Assembly (NCBI GenBank): GCA_018398765.1
Contig: JAHBMJ010003326.1
Coordinates: 111,535-144,034 of the forward strand
DNA from: Chromera velia
Taxonomy: Eukaryota > Sar > Chromeraceae
Reading direction: 5' to 3'
DNA: 32,500 nucleotides
Shown: in pieces, positions 11,895-22,300 of the stretch
How the letters are laid out: every line of letters starts with the position of its first letter
Position numbering within the stretch: the first letter of the stretch is position 1
The notes under the pieces: model-generated
The model's input: the letters and a program-made list of their open reading frames with translations, nothing else
Database searches by the model: none
Told to the model about the DNA's origin: nothing
Position numbers and translations under genes: made by a program

Positions 11895-12186
11895 GTATTT
11901 TTTTCTTTTTGCATCGCGAGGAATCTGATGACAGTTTGGAAGCGGTACTTGCCCAATCCCTCTTTTCTTGATTCCAATTTGGTATGTCTTCCTTACAACC
12001 CATTCTCCTCCAGTCTTAGATTCTTCCATCTCTTCCTTGAAAAGTGTCTCCGCTTGATTGTATTGATGAGATGAGTGTTTGTTTTTGCAGAAGGAGCTCT
12101 GCATCGCCGACTACGCCGTGAGTGAGACGACGTTGGAACAGGTGTTCATCTACTTCGCCGAGAAGGGGGCGGCACCTGAGGAATGA
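198..12186 (+). CDS. ABCA-subfamily full ABC transporter, spliced, 5'-partial
   Basis: Membrane ATPase of the ABCA type. Family members mostly move lipids across or between membrane leaflets; the substrate here is unknown. I traced 28 exons by protein similarity, GT...AG borders and phase. They join without a break into 1714 codons plus TGA (12184-12186). Exon positions are given in the five domain entries that follow. Order seen: end of the first extracellular loop, TMD1, NBD1, post-NBD1 region, acidic/Pro-rich linker, TMD2, NBD2, short C-terminal tail. Both nucleotide-binding domains have intact Walker A, signature, Walker B and His-loop motifs, so it should be active. The N-terminus with TM1 lies left of the window: the first exon here already opens inside the extracellular loop behind a TGCAG acceptor, and 1-197 reads as intron. 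A 33-nt mini-exon at 443-475 is possible but not needed. Of 27 introns, 19 start GTCNGT. Confidence 0.95.
733..803 (+). repeat. (GTCT)n tract at the start of ABCA intron 2
   Basis: An imperfect GTCT microsatellite begins exactly at the donor dinucleotide of intron 2, so the first repeat unit is also the 5' splice site. A short T-rich tract follows (about 820-840). Confidence 0.9.
2621..2661 (+). repeat. (CT)n microsatellite in ABCA intron 5
   Basis: About twenty uninterrupted CT units lie mid-intron. The same intron starts with four GTCA units at its donor (2482-2497). Tract length is likely to vary between strains. Confidence 0.95.
2801..3595 (+). other. ABCA exon 6: first nucleotide-binding domain (NBD1)
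   Basis: One 795-nt exon encodes nearly all of NBD1. It opens with a Cys-rich basic stretch ([15 protein letters not shown]), a plausible membrane-proximal palmitoylation site by inference only. Walker [10 protein letters not shown] is at 3033-3059, the Q-loop area at CPQHD (about 3169), the ABC signature [10 protein letters not shown] at 3330-3359, Walker [13 protein letters not shown] at about 3390, and the His-loop [11 protein letters not shown] at about 3487. All catalytic positions are present. The long unbroken exon contrasts with NBD2, which is cut into several exons. Confidence 0.95.
3940..5491 (+). other. ABCA exons 7-10: post-NBD1 region and low-complexity linker
   Basis: Exons 3940-4036, 4269-4336, 4631-4721 and 4870-5491. 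The first three encode the region after NBD1 seen in ABCA proteins and end with the conserved [11 protein letters not shown] helix. Exon 10 (622 nt) is a poorly conserved linker rich in Pro, Ala, Gly, Ser and Glu, with arginine-serine stretches early on, followed by an amphipathic segment ([17 protein letters not shown]) that leads into TMD2. Linkers at this position are regulatory in several ABC families; that role is inferred here. Exon 10 uses a CTTCAG acceptor, one of only three in the gene that are not TGCAG. Confidence 0.85.
5492..5662 (+). repeat. Compound (GTCA)n-(CT)n-(CA)n-(AG)n tract in ABCA intron 10
   Basis: The intron opens with seven GTCA units (5492-5519), continues through interrupted CT runs, then has a pure CT arm (about 5585-5608), a CA run (5609-5634) and an AG arm (5635-5662). 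The CT and AG arms are complementary, so the RNA could fold into a hairpin of about 24 bp with a CA loop. Confidence 0.92.
5843..9581 (+). other. ABCA exons 11-21: second transmembrane domain (TMD2)
   Basis: Exons 5843-5930, 6285-6426, 6641-6726, 6955-7070, 7322-7462, 7655-7800, 8095-8181, 8405-8487, 8769-8958, 9150-9251 and 9459-9581. Exon 11 holds the first helix ([15 protein letters not shown]). Exons 12-15 encode the large second extracellular loop, including the ABCA-like segment [12 protein letters not shown]...IANFPLP. Exon 16 starts the helical bundle and carries the coupling motif [19 protein letters not shown]. Exons 17-21 supply the remaining hydrophobic segments. Phases join through all eleven exons. 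The stretch 9252-9458 can be read through but fits better as an intron (donor GTCGGT, acceptor TGCAG), because removing it brings together segments resembling other ABCA proteins. Confidence 0.88.
10062..10084 (+). repeat. (GT)n microsatellite in ABCA intron 22
   Basis: About eleven GT units lie upstream of the exon 23 acceptor (exon start 10143). This is an intronic simple repeat with no further function visible. Confidence 0.9.
11836..11894 (+). repeat. (CT)n microsatellite in ABCA intron 27
   Basis: Long CT run with two TTCT interruptions, starting about 30 nt after the donor of the last intron (11805). It is pyrimidine-rich on the sense strand like the other intronic tracts, but too far from the acceptor at 12090 to be its own polypyrimidine tract. 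Confidence 0.92.
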
Positions 12187-13411
12187 GGGAGAGGGGGGGA
12201 ATAATTAAGGTTTAGGGAGGGACAAGGGAAAGGAAAGGGAAGGAAAGTAAGGGAATGGAGGAATGGAGGAATGGGTTTGGACAGAAGAAGGGAAGGTGAA
12301 TTTACGGAGAGCAAATTGTGTTCCCATGAATTCCATTTCTTTCCTTTTTGAATTTACAACGGACGCTGGTGATGCGACAATTCATTCTTCTCTTTTTTTT
12401 TCGATCCGTCCAGCAGGAAAGGAGAGAGGAAAAGGGGGGAATTCATGATCAAATGACAAAGATTAATTCAGGAGAAGACGGAGATAATTGCCTCTTTCCG
12501 TATTTGTCCCTCTTTCTCTCTCTTTTTACGTAGTACCACATACACACACACACGTGTTGTAGCTTACTTGCATGAATCGCAGTCCGCAATTCCTTTGACA
12601 ATACGTGCACTTGAAATTCGCAAAATTTTTGTCTGTCTATTGGTCTCACTAGGAATATTTCCATAATGAATAGACTTATTGGCTGCAAATGCCGAGGATG
12701 AAAAAAAACACATTACAGAGGGCAAGCACCGGGAGAAAAATTCGAATGGTGCAAATTGAAGGCCCCAATTACCTTTATTCGATCTCTGAAGGGTCAATCA
12801 GTCTTCCTTAAATTCTTGACTGACTTTTGTTAAACCATCCATCCATCCATCCATCCACCTATCCATGCATCAATTCGATCACTCATCACTCTCTCATCCA
12901 CTTGCCGGATTAATCACACCCATCAAAGAATGAGCTTGTTTTTGGAATTGGTATTTTCTCTCTCAGTTTGTCTGCTGTTTCCTTGCATGCTGTGGAGGGC
13001 CAGCGCGCCTACGAGCAGGCACGCGAACACTTGACAGATAGGGATGCTCTCCTCTTGCTTTGTTTCGCAGCCGGACGGATTGCAATGGAGAGAGAGAGAG
13101 AGAGAGAGAGACAAGAGGTGTCGTGAGTGACACAGGAATAAATTGTACCTGTGATCGATTCCCGTGCCTTTGTTTCATCTTCTTCGCTTCGCGGCTGCGT
13201 GCATGACCAATTGAATTTCTTTGGTCGTCCGAATTTTTGTTGTCTTGGCGTCCGGAGGTTCGATTGATCGACTGAAATCCTTTGTCATGTTTGTTTTCGC
13301 TCGCTGTATCTCACCAGATAGTCATCGCAAGTTGTCTCCAAGCAGTGCTGTTTGCAGTGCGGACTGAATTCACTTCATGTGCAGTGCAGGAAGAGCGAGT
13401 AGGTGTGCAGA
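12187..13411. other. Spacer after the ABCA stop: 3' flank and simple repeats
   Basis: Nothing here looks coding on either strand. It holds a purine-rich stretch right after the stop (12187-12300), a (CCAT)n run at about 12835-12857 and a (GA)n run at about 13088-13111. The 3' UTR of the ABCA gene must lie at the left end, but I cannot place its polyadenylation site. Confidence 0.7.
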
Positions 13412-13939
13412 ATGAATGAAATCATCCATCAAGACGATGCGGTGACTTCGAGCAAACTCCGACAATATCGGATGAAAAGAAAAAGAAGACGTTTGGAGCC
13501 ACGCTCAATGTCACCCGATTTCATGATTGATGAAAGAATTGAACATGCCATAAAAAAATTTAATTCACTCGAGCATCTCCCGGAATTAAAGCTTGTGTGT
13601 CCACTGCTCACGCTCGAAAGACTCAAGAGATGAATCCTGCCAGTGATGGTTGTATCCATCAACGGATCTATCTTACTCGGTCCAACAACAGGACAGCGCT
13701 GTGTTGGAGGTCAGATGGAAGAGCACTCGATTATAGAAAAAGTCTGCGAGCTGTTTTGTTTCCATCTGATCGCCAACTGCAGGTCAGCTGTTCCAACGTA
13801 CGGAATTTCAAATCTGGAAAGACTTGGACTCCCAGACATGCAGGCATATCCGGTGCAGGCGTCGATAAGTGCATCTAGTTGGCTTCAATTGCAAATTCTT
13901 CGGCGATGCCCTGATGCACACTGCAAAGTAAAAGGATGA
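13412..13939 (+). pseudogene. Broken intronless ORF with one in-frame TGA
   Basis: From ATG 13412 one frame stays open to TGA 13937-13939 (176 codons), except for a TGA at 13631-13633. The first half is basic and helical (LRQYRMKRKRRRLEP, then DERIEHAIKKF). The second half is neutral with several Cys residues. I do not recognise a family. Continuity of frame on both sides of the TGA suggests one damaged gene rather than two, though a TGA in a chance ORF cannot be excluded. It lies between the ABCA 3' flank and an AT-rich block and shows no intron signals. Confidence 0.35.
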
Positions 13940-14754
13940 GCGCGGCATGCAGTTGTGCCACTGTCGTGAACAAAAACCATTTATGTTTCATCAATCGCAA
14001 TTTGTGATGGTCTTATGGTAGGCCTGAAACAGGATTCCGGTTGGCATCTATGTTAATTCGATTGAAAGTCATGTTTGCATAATTTCCTGCTCGTTTGAGC
14101 AAATTTACAAATATTGTTCACTCAGATGTGAACCTTATAACAACATAGCACAGTAAATATGAATTTTTAAATCTAAACCTTTAATAAACAACTTTTAAAC
14201 ATCGAAAACCTAAGACTAAGTCTACTATTAAGTAATATAAAATTTTAAATAAAATGTTATTTTTTTTTACTTAGAATGAACTGTGTCAATGACAATGTGC
14301 CAGTGTCATTTCAAACACTTTTTTTACTTCAACGTTATATTCTTATTATGTCACTGGCATATAAGATATCATACGTACTGGCTATATGCAGTCAAATATA
14401 CATGCATGCAATGAAAAAACCTAGGGAAAAACTAGTTAAAAAAAAAGTAATTTAACAAATAATTTTTATCTGCACTCATGCTCATAAATGATAAAACCGC
14501 AATTCTGGTCTACAAAAGACTGATCGAGTAGAATCTAGAGTGTTACAATGTAGCCAGATGCGTTGCAGTGTTGCGTAGAGGGACGGAAGGACAAAATGAA
14601 GGCGGACGTGCTAGGGACAGATCTAAAATGCATCCTTCCCCAATTTTAAGTAAGTAAAAAAAAAAATGTGTATAATGTTTGAAGTTGTCACTGCTAGCTC
14701 TAGTAACAGATGGACACTAGGATGGACATAGCGGGAAGGCCTAGTGCAAAAGTT

Positions 14755-14786
<32 letters not shown>

Positions 14787-15297
14787 CGTATTACTAGTAG
14801 ACTGCTACGTTTAGTACGTTAGTCATGGTAAACAGTAAAACACCTCTTCTACTAGCTCCTCCAGCTAGTCTTCCAGGGCACCCCACTAATTTGTAAATTA
14901 AGTTTCATATTTGATAAAATATCATAATTATATTTGCAGTTTAAAACTCAAATTCGACATATGAGTCACATATCATATTAAAAACACATGCAACTATTAC
15001 TACATCGATCTAAAACGAAGTGGCTGGCACTGGCTGCCATTTGAAATAGCATTTCAAGCTGCATTTGAATAAACCTGAGAATAAATTGAAATAATAGCCA
15101 GCTAATTTACCGGGAATTTCACCCTCTGTCTGGGTACACAACTGAGTAACCCGCCATGGGCCACCAACGGTGAATCAAAAGAAGATCAAACTATCTAGGC
15201 AATGGCTGAGGCGGAGAACCGTCCGAGAACGTTGCTTTACTTCAACCCCCCATGTGGCCTTGCATGCCGACAGACAATTAAACTGAGTAAAACTTGA
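13940..15297. other. AT-rich non-coding block with (ATCA)n
   Basis: Composition turns strongly AT-rich shortly after 13940 and returns to C-rich near 15290. There is no ORF of note on either strand. It contains poly-A/T runs and about eight ATCA units at 14755-14786. It resembles the AT-rich stretches at 25800-26900 and 29400-29800 in texture. No terminal inverted repeats or target duplications were visible by eye. Confidence 0.7.
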
Positions 15298-15708
15298 CGT
15301 CGGTCCGCCCATTGCCTTCCCCCCCATGCAGTCCCCAACCTTGCTCCTCACCCAGGCGGCAACCTCCTACCATTAATCGCATACCTCACTCCTGCACGGT
15401 CCACTCGATCAAACCCTCCACCGGAGGACCACCAGAATCCAGCAGGGTTACTGACTATCTCAGTACACCGACTGACGCTCACCCACGTACCCCAATCCCT
15501 CAAAAAGAAGCGAGCCCAACGGATTGCCACGGTGGTCCCTCAACTGTTCCTCCGTACGAAAGCCCGTCTGGAATTGAAACAAAAATGTCGCCGCGAAATT
15601 GCAATGTACCCCTACCACACATTGATCAAGGCAGCCATGCATGGGGAGAGGAAATTGCAGTCCCTGCATGGAGATCCCTCTGATGCCCTTGAATTGCTTG
15701 CTGGATGA
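15298..15708 (+). pseudogene. ATG-less ORF with a basic helical C-terminal half
   Basis: A 136-codon open frame runs from just after a TGA (15295-15297) to TGA 15706-15708, with no ATG in its first two thirds. The distal half looks protein-like: a Lys/Arg-rich helical segment (SLKKKRAQRIATVVPQLF) followed by KAAMHGERKLQSLHGDPSD. A TGCAG acceptor-like site precedes 15331, so it could instead be the last exon of an unseen spliced gene. No family recognised. The region is C-rich, which inflates open frames, so confidence is low. Confidence 0.25.
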
Positions 15709-15712
15709 CTGA

Positions 15713-16198
15713 GGAGGATTTCATATCATTCAAACAAACAACATCCACCGACAATGCCCTCCTAACTCCATCCCCGTCCCGTTTTCCATCCCTCCATGTG
15801 TTTCCAATGTATCCTCCGGGTTCCCTCTGTACCTCAACCTGAGAGTCTGTGCCTCTGTGAACGCCCTTTCTGCACCTCCCGCCACAATTGCACACCTTCT
15901 CGTTCAACACCCCCCCTCTACGGACCCCTCTCCTCTCCTCCAGTCACCTGATCATGAAGACGAAGAGGACGCTGCAGCCGCCCCCGTCTCCCCTTCACCT
16001 CCCGTTCCCGTTCCCGTTCCTGTTGTTGCAACAACCCCATCCAGAGACTGCATAGCGAAAGCTCCCTCAATCAGACGCACGGCATTCACCTGCATTGGAA
16101 CAACATCCAACAGACAATCCATGCAGCTGCCTCCTGGAACGTTGTTTCACGGTGTGAGTCTGAGAAAGAGAGACAGTGAATTGAGTCAGGATCGATGA
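15713..16198 (+). pseudogene. ATG-less Pro/Ser-rich ORF following in another frame
   Basis: Open for 162 codons in a different frame, starting right after a TGA at 15710-15712 and ending at TGA 16196-16198. The middle resembles natural low-complexity protein (an acidic DHEDEEDAAAA patch, then Pro-Val repeats). The end (GTLFHGVSLRKRDSELSQDR) crosses a GTGAGT donor-like site at about 16152. It may be the shifted continuation of the preceding ORF, an exon, or a chance frame in C-rich DNA. It ends about 110 nt from the stop of the minus-strand gene. Confidence 0.22.
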
Positions 16199-16306
16199 GA
16201 CTTGAAAGACAGATTCACTTGTGATGCCCAATCAAACCAATAACTTCTGCGCGTTCTCACGATAGCACTACACAGGAATTCCCTACAGCGACGCCTTCCC
16301 TTCCCT

Positions 16307-19300
16307 TTAAATTCCACCATGCGAAGAGGATTCGCTGCGTCTCAGACTAACAGCACCCCCCCCGCCCCGACCCACCTCCACTTCGTCGTTCCCCAGAGCC
16401 CAGTTTTCCTCATCTGCCACCAGGTCAATGACCACACGGAGAGACTCGAGAACTTCACCGTCCGAGGTTCCCCACCCTGCCCCCGCAGCGATCTCTCTCA
16501 GCCACTCAACGCGAGGCACACCTGCGACCGCGGCAATGGAGCTCAAGCCCGTGCGCGCGTCAGTGTCGGACTGGGATGTGGACAGCGCAGTCAGAATGGT
16601 GGTCTTCAGGGCAGCGAGACGCTCTCCTTCGCGGGCGTTCACAAGCTGAAAGCATAAGGCAATAGACGTCAGATGTGTTTGCACTCACGCAAGGCTCGAT
16701 GAATGAATGCTGCGTGGTCAGATGGAATCGAATCAGACATCGTCATCCTCTACAACCGACCGTGTGACACAATTCCTCCGCCTTCCTTCCCACACTCCGT
16801 CATGCATTGTTCATAAGCGGACAGGGACTCCAATGCAGTCTCTCTCTCTCTCTGTGCATCTGGCTGTTGATCTTTTCGCGTCTCTTTCTCTCTCTCTCTC
16901 TCTCTCGGTCTGTGTGTGTGTGTGTGTCTGACAAGGCTGACCTGAATCGCCTTGTCTGCCACTGGAAGAGTCTCCACGTCCTCCGCCCCCTCCTCGCCCT
17001 CAGTGATTCCGGCAGCAGCAGCGGCTGCCGCCCCCCCCTGAGGGGCAGGGGGCACGCAACCGGGGCCGGGAATCTTCCAGTCGACCTGGCCGGGATATCG
17101 GGGCTCCGTTCCGGCCTCCCCAGGCGCATACTTCTTCTGCACATTCCCTGCCAAGTGGGCGTCTAGTCTCTGCAGCATTCGGTGCACTCCTTTGTACCGG
17201 GCTCGGCGGTTGTGATTTTCTGGCCTCTCGAAGAAGTCCCTCAATTTCTCCAGACGTTCCTTCAGAGCTGTACGCACTGCCACCCTCTTCACTACTTTCG
17301 ACTCATCGGGATCTCGGGCGTCGTAGAGGGCCTTTGCTTCGATGCAGAGCTTGTGGAGTTCCTGCACATTGAAGAGAAAAGAAAGGCAAGAGGAACAGAC
17401 GGAGAAAAGCCGACGGAGAAAGCAGATTTGTAAATATATGAACACTGGGTGGACAGACAGATACCGGTGTACTCCTTCCGACAGCAGGCAGAGCGCGAAA
17501 GGCGGACTTCGAAAAACAAATCGAAAAGTTGCGCTTCTCTCGAAATGAACACCTTGGTCAGCAAAGCGAGGCATGACTTCAACATTTCGTGCTCAGGAGT
17601 CTGTGTCAATGCTTGGACGTGCAATTCCAAAAAAGCCTTCATGGACAGTTCATTTCATTGAGTCCCCCCCCGGTTTGACTTGAGCGAACTGCACTTACTT
17701 ACCTGCAGGCGGGGATACCACTCTGAGTTCATGTGTTTGACTCTCTTCTGGTGTCCCTCTCTGCTCTTCTCGTCCTGCTTCGAGGCGACGATGGCCTTTC
17801 GGAGAGGGTCCAGGAAGGGTACAAGAAGAGCCTTCATGAGCACACGCACGAGAACTCGGGACAGCTGCTTGCGCATATCGGAGATGGAGAATCTGCAGAG
17901 ACGGGGGAAAAGGAAAGAGGGGGGCAGAGGGGTATGGGGAAGGGGTAGTGAATCTTTTGTGGTGCAACATTAAAGGAGGCACTCGCTCGAAAGAAACAAG
18001 ACACGGCACGAAGGAATTAGTTGAGAAGGGGGGCAGAAGTGGGACAGAGTGGGGAGAAAAGGAAGAAATTCAGAGGGCAAATTGCCAACTCATCGACGTA
18101 TCAGTCCAAAAAGAGAGGGTGTTGGACAAAAAGGAAGGAGAGTGTCTCTCTCAATAAGAAGCTTCACGGCAACTGCTTCATTTACTTCTTCCTCTCGACA
18201 AATCGGTTGGTCCCTCCTTCCCCTCCTTTTTGTCCTTCATTCATTTATTCATTCATTCATTCCATTTCTTTGGCCTGTCTTCGTGTCATCATACGCACAA
18301 AAGAGAAACGGAGCACCCCACATGCATTCACGCCAGCAAACAAAAAAACAAAAACTACCTCGAGTCGTCCTGGTGGGGGCTCATGTACTGCATCGCCCTC
18401 GCGATTGTCGCGTGGATGGCCCACTCGAAATCCTTGGAGGGCAACCCAGGGCGCACTGCGGAGTTCTGGAAGACGTTGTATGCGAAGGACATGGGCTGGG
18501 ATCCCGACGCCAACGTGGTGGCAAGGAGCCAGAGCAGACCCCTCATTGCGACTGCAGTGGCGTCTCCAGTGGCAGGGATCGCGGTGAGGCGATCGCAGAG
18601 AGTTCTGATGGACTTGCAAATGATGTACACGAGAAGCCAACCGACCTGCACAGCAGAGTGCACGGCAAGAAAAAAAAGATTCACTGCAAGGTCTCGGCAC
18701 GTACAAGCACACCCACGCACAGACACATACACACACGTTCTTCTAGTTCCAGCTGTCCAAACGATCTGACTGTAGAGCCTGATTGGTGTTGCTATTCTGG
18801 ATGCCGAAGCAGACCGAGCAGACGGCAGCAATCGGGGAACCGGACGTTCTCTTTGACCAAGAAGCCACAAGGGGTCAGCACGAAACGTTGCGGAGCGTTC
18901 CGAATCATGTGTGCTTATGCCGGTCTGTCTCGCTAGCGGACCGCTGTGTAACGTGGAAGAAGTCTTCATACACTCTTCCTCACTACGAACAAAAGCAAGT
19001 CATGATGTCTGGCTGACTTCTTTATGCTGAGGAGGAATGCTCCTCGCGCCGACCGCCTGAATGGCAGCTGAGTTCTCCACCAGAGACTGTCGAAGAAGAA
19101 TGCGCAGAGTGGCGATTATCGGATCGTTAGCTTCGTCTACTCCGGTGAACTTTCTGCAAGGGAGCAGGGAAGGGCAGGGCATTCAAAAGGAACCCTGCAG
19201 GCATCTTCCATGCAGTCATCGGAAGGAACCAGAGAGAGGCCCCACTTCTTTCTTTGGCCTGGCTTCGGTTCTACAGGAACAGAGAGCCCTGACTGCCACA

Positions 19301-22300
19301 TGGCCTTTAGTGTGTTCCCCTTGGAAAGCTCAAATTTAAACGCACTCTCGAGCCAAAAACCAAAAAGATACAGGAAGTCACCCACACAAAGAAAGAAAGC
19401 TGCATGCCGACCTCTGCCAGTCCTCGTGGACGATCGGGAGCGCCAGCGCAGAGAGGCCGTTGTCTCTCCAGAACACAGTTGCAAGACTTGCCTACACAGA
19501 CAGGTGGGAACAGGAAACAAACGAGAAGGAGACGCATGATCAGCAAGACAATGAGCAGAGCATGTACAGAACGCAGCAAGGTGAGACAATACAGAAAAGA
19601 AAGAGGCAGCGCAGGTCATGATGTTGCGGGGAGGACCATCCAGTCACACATTGACCCATAGGAGGTTCACACAGAGACATCACAGAGACGCACAGCATTA
19701 AAGGAGGACAGACCATTGAATACAGAGGACAGGAAGGAAATTGAAAAGCAGCTTTCCGACATAAAATTTAACGATCTTGAGGGCACACCCATGCACACCT
19801 GTGTGTCCCCTGCAGCCCTTGCGAGGCCGTGGTTTCGCGTCTCCGTCCCCCCCTCGAGTCCCAGCATGCAGCCGAAAGTGAAGGAGTCCAGACAGAAGTC
19901 GGCAGCAGGGAGGTCAACCAGAGTCCCTGCAGCTGCATGCTGTGCCTGTCCCTCCTCCGCCGTGCCCAGAGAGGCCAGGACAGTCGATGCGAAGGCGTCG
20001 TCCCTCGCGAGTCGGTAGGCATTCTCAAGAGGGGCTCTGCGTTCGTTCGAGAATGATGAATGAGTGCATGCATGATCAAAAGAATCATCGTCATGGATTT
20101 CACATAAGGGAATGGCATCGACGATCAGTCGCTCTCGAGAGTGGGATCCACAGCATTGAGGACTGAACAACTAGGGTCAGTCAAAAAGTAGAAAACGGAG
20201 GGAGAACTGTCGCGAGACAGAGAGAGACAGAGAAAAAGAAACAAGCACTTCTATACCCTTCTGACCCACCCACCAACCTTCTGAGCACACAGACGAGAGA
20301 ATGCTCCGTGTTGTCAGATAGAAATTCAGCGACCTCCTCTGTGCCCATCGCCTTCGCTTTCTCCACATTTCCCGCGATCTTCTGCTTTTGCTTCAGCTGT
20401 GCAACCGCGAATGTCTGAGTGAAGGACCCGACCTGCAAGGGAAGGGGGTGGCGAAGGGGCGGGACAGACGGTCGTTCAACTTCGGTAGGTGGAAACTTGG
20501 CGGAAGAGTACGACGAGAAGGAGGGAGGCAGTCTTGAGTGTGGAGAAGCAAAAAACGACAAACAAGAAAATGGCAGGCAAGCAGGTAATCAGCGAGTCAC
20601 ACCATTCACTACACAAAGTTCAAAGCGCAGTGCGGACGAGAATAGACGGGGTTGGGGGGAAGGCAGAGAAGAAAGCCAGCCAGCCATGTAGCGGAGGCTG
20701 ACCTCGCTGGTGAGCACACTGTCGCTGGAGTCACCGCACACTGCCCTTCGTGCACTACAGGATCCGGCACAAGGTGCGCGGTCTGAGTCCATACAACACC
20801 CCCTCCGGTCATGTCCACATCCGCATTCTGATCCTCACCCCCCTCCCCCTTCTGCAACACAGCCATGGTAGACCCCGAGAGCACGACCCTCAAAGAATCG
20901 ACAGAGCCCTTCTGGAGGGACGATTCCAAAAGGGTAAACACACGGGAGGCCAGAGGATCGGAAACGTCGGAGTCCACTAGGATCAAGGGAGATCCGGTGG
21001 GGCATTGGGATGGCACGTTCGGTCCTGAAATCTGCCTCTGTGCAGCTGCAGCTGCTGATGGATCGAAATCAACCTCCTCTTCCCCCCCCCCCTCGGCTGC
21101 ACCCTCTCCATTTTGACCTCCTACTCTCGCCACCGGCAAATCTTCCGGAGACGGCACAGATTGGATGGCCTGTGAGAGGAAGGGCTCCAGAGTGGAGGTT
21201 CCACTGGCGACCTCGAACGCCCCCGTGACAGGGACCTCGAGGACCTTCAGGAGGAGACGAGATCCGTGGCGGCGCCCCACGAGGAGCACCATTCCCTGGG
21301 CCTCTCCGACGGTCGCTTCGTCGAGGGGGGCGGGGACTGCGTGCATGCGGTCGCCCTCTCGTATCATCAGAATGATGGACCTGTAGGGAAGGACAGAGAC
21401 AGGCATACAGGTGGATAGGTAGGCGTGTGCACAGATACGCACACCGACTGGCAGAAGGCCTGCTTGACTCTTTTTTTCGGATCGCCCAGAGCCACGCAAA
21501 CAGGCAGTGAACTCTCAAGAAAGCAGGTAGGCTAAAGAAAACAATTCAGACACACGGACGAAAATAATCGCCTTCTTGCTTCTTTTCTCTTCTTCCTTTT
21601 GCTTTCAGACAGACCAAAAAACAATACGGAATCTGCACAGGAGCGGCAACGAAAATCCAAAACAAGGTAGCACTACAGAGATAACACAGACCCTGCGTCT
21701 GTTTCCCATTGACTGCATAAGCGCCTCACTTGTATCTTCGGATCGGGTGGTTGTTGTAGCCCGTCGCGTAGATGCAGAAGGGCGTGTCTGTAGGAATACC
21801 GTCTGGAGAGCCGAGTCGCAGCGTCTGAATGAGGAAGTTCCCTACGTTGACGTCTCCTGAGTGTGAGACCTGCGAGGGAGGCGCGTGCATGGGGAGATGG
21901 ATCTATCCAGAATGCATGTTGGTGATGAGCCGAAGAAGACTCTTCTAAGTGTTCATGATGGACAGATCGAGAACTGGCAGAGAGGAGGTGGGGGGGCAGA
22001 CTCAACTTGGGAAGAGACGAAATAATAAAATCTCCAGCAAGTGGTGCTCTAAAATATGCGTGGTGGGGTATTCGAGCAGTACAACTCCTCCAAGCATCTT
22101 ACGACTAAGCTGTTGGCTGCATGGACGTCTCGTTGCTGAATTAATGAAGAGACTTTTCGGTATTCATTTGCAGCACCAACTTGAGGGAGGTCGTCTCTGC
22201 TGGTGGCGTTGAATGCGTACCAGACCCAGGAAGAGTCCCCCTTCTTGAAGGCTGCACCCAGATCGAAGTACGTAGGCTCTCTCCTTGATACTGCCAAGAC

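Larger units (their letters stand above)
9844..12186 (+). other. ABCA exons 22-28: second nucleotide-binding domain (NBD2) and tail
   Basis: Exons 9844-9981, 10143-10347, 10463-10584, 10813-10983, 11263-11430, 11616-11804 and 12091-12186. Walker [10 protein letters not shown] is near 10199-10225, the Q-loop at YCPQFDAL spans the exon 23/24 junction, the signature is [10 protein letters not shown] at about 10840, Walker [14 protein letters not shown] at about 10899, and the His-loop [12 protein letters not shown] at about 11278. The Asn in the signature is the usual ABCA NBD2 variant, not damage. The tail repeats the ABCA pattern 'SETTLEQVF' (12121-12150), mirroring the one after NBD1. The stop is TGA at 12184-12186. 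No canonical AATAAA was obvious just downstream. Confidence 0.94.

Noticed and set aside
11580-12104. Minus-strand ORF rich in Arg-Glu repeats
   Set aside because: Created by the CT microsatellite read in antisense; no independent support.
13256-13270. GGTTCGAT box resembling a tRNA B box
   Set aside because: No matching A box, acceptor stem or anticodon arm can be drawn around it.
14755-14786. (ATCA)n run as a CRISPR array or origin
   Set aside because: A simple 4-nt microsatellite without spacers, in a eukaryotic context.
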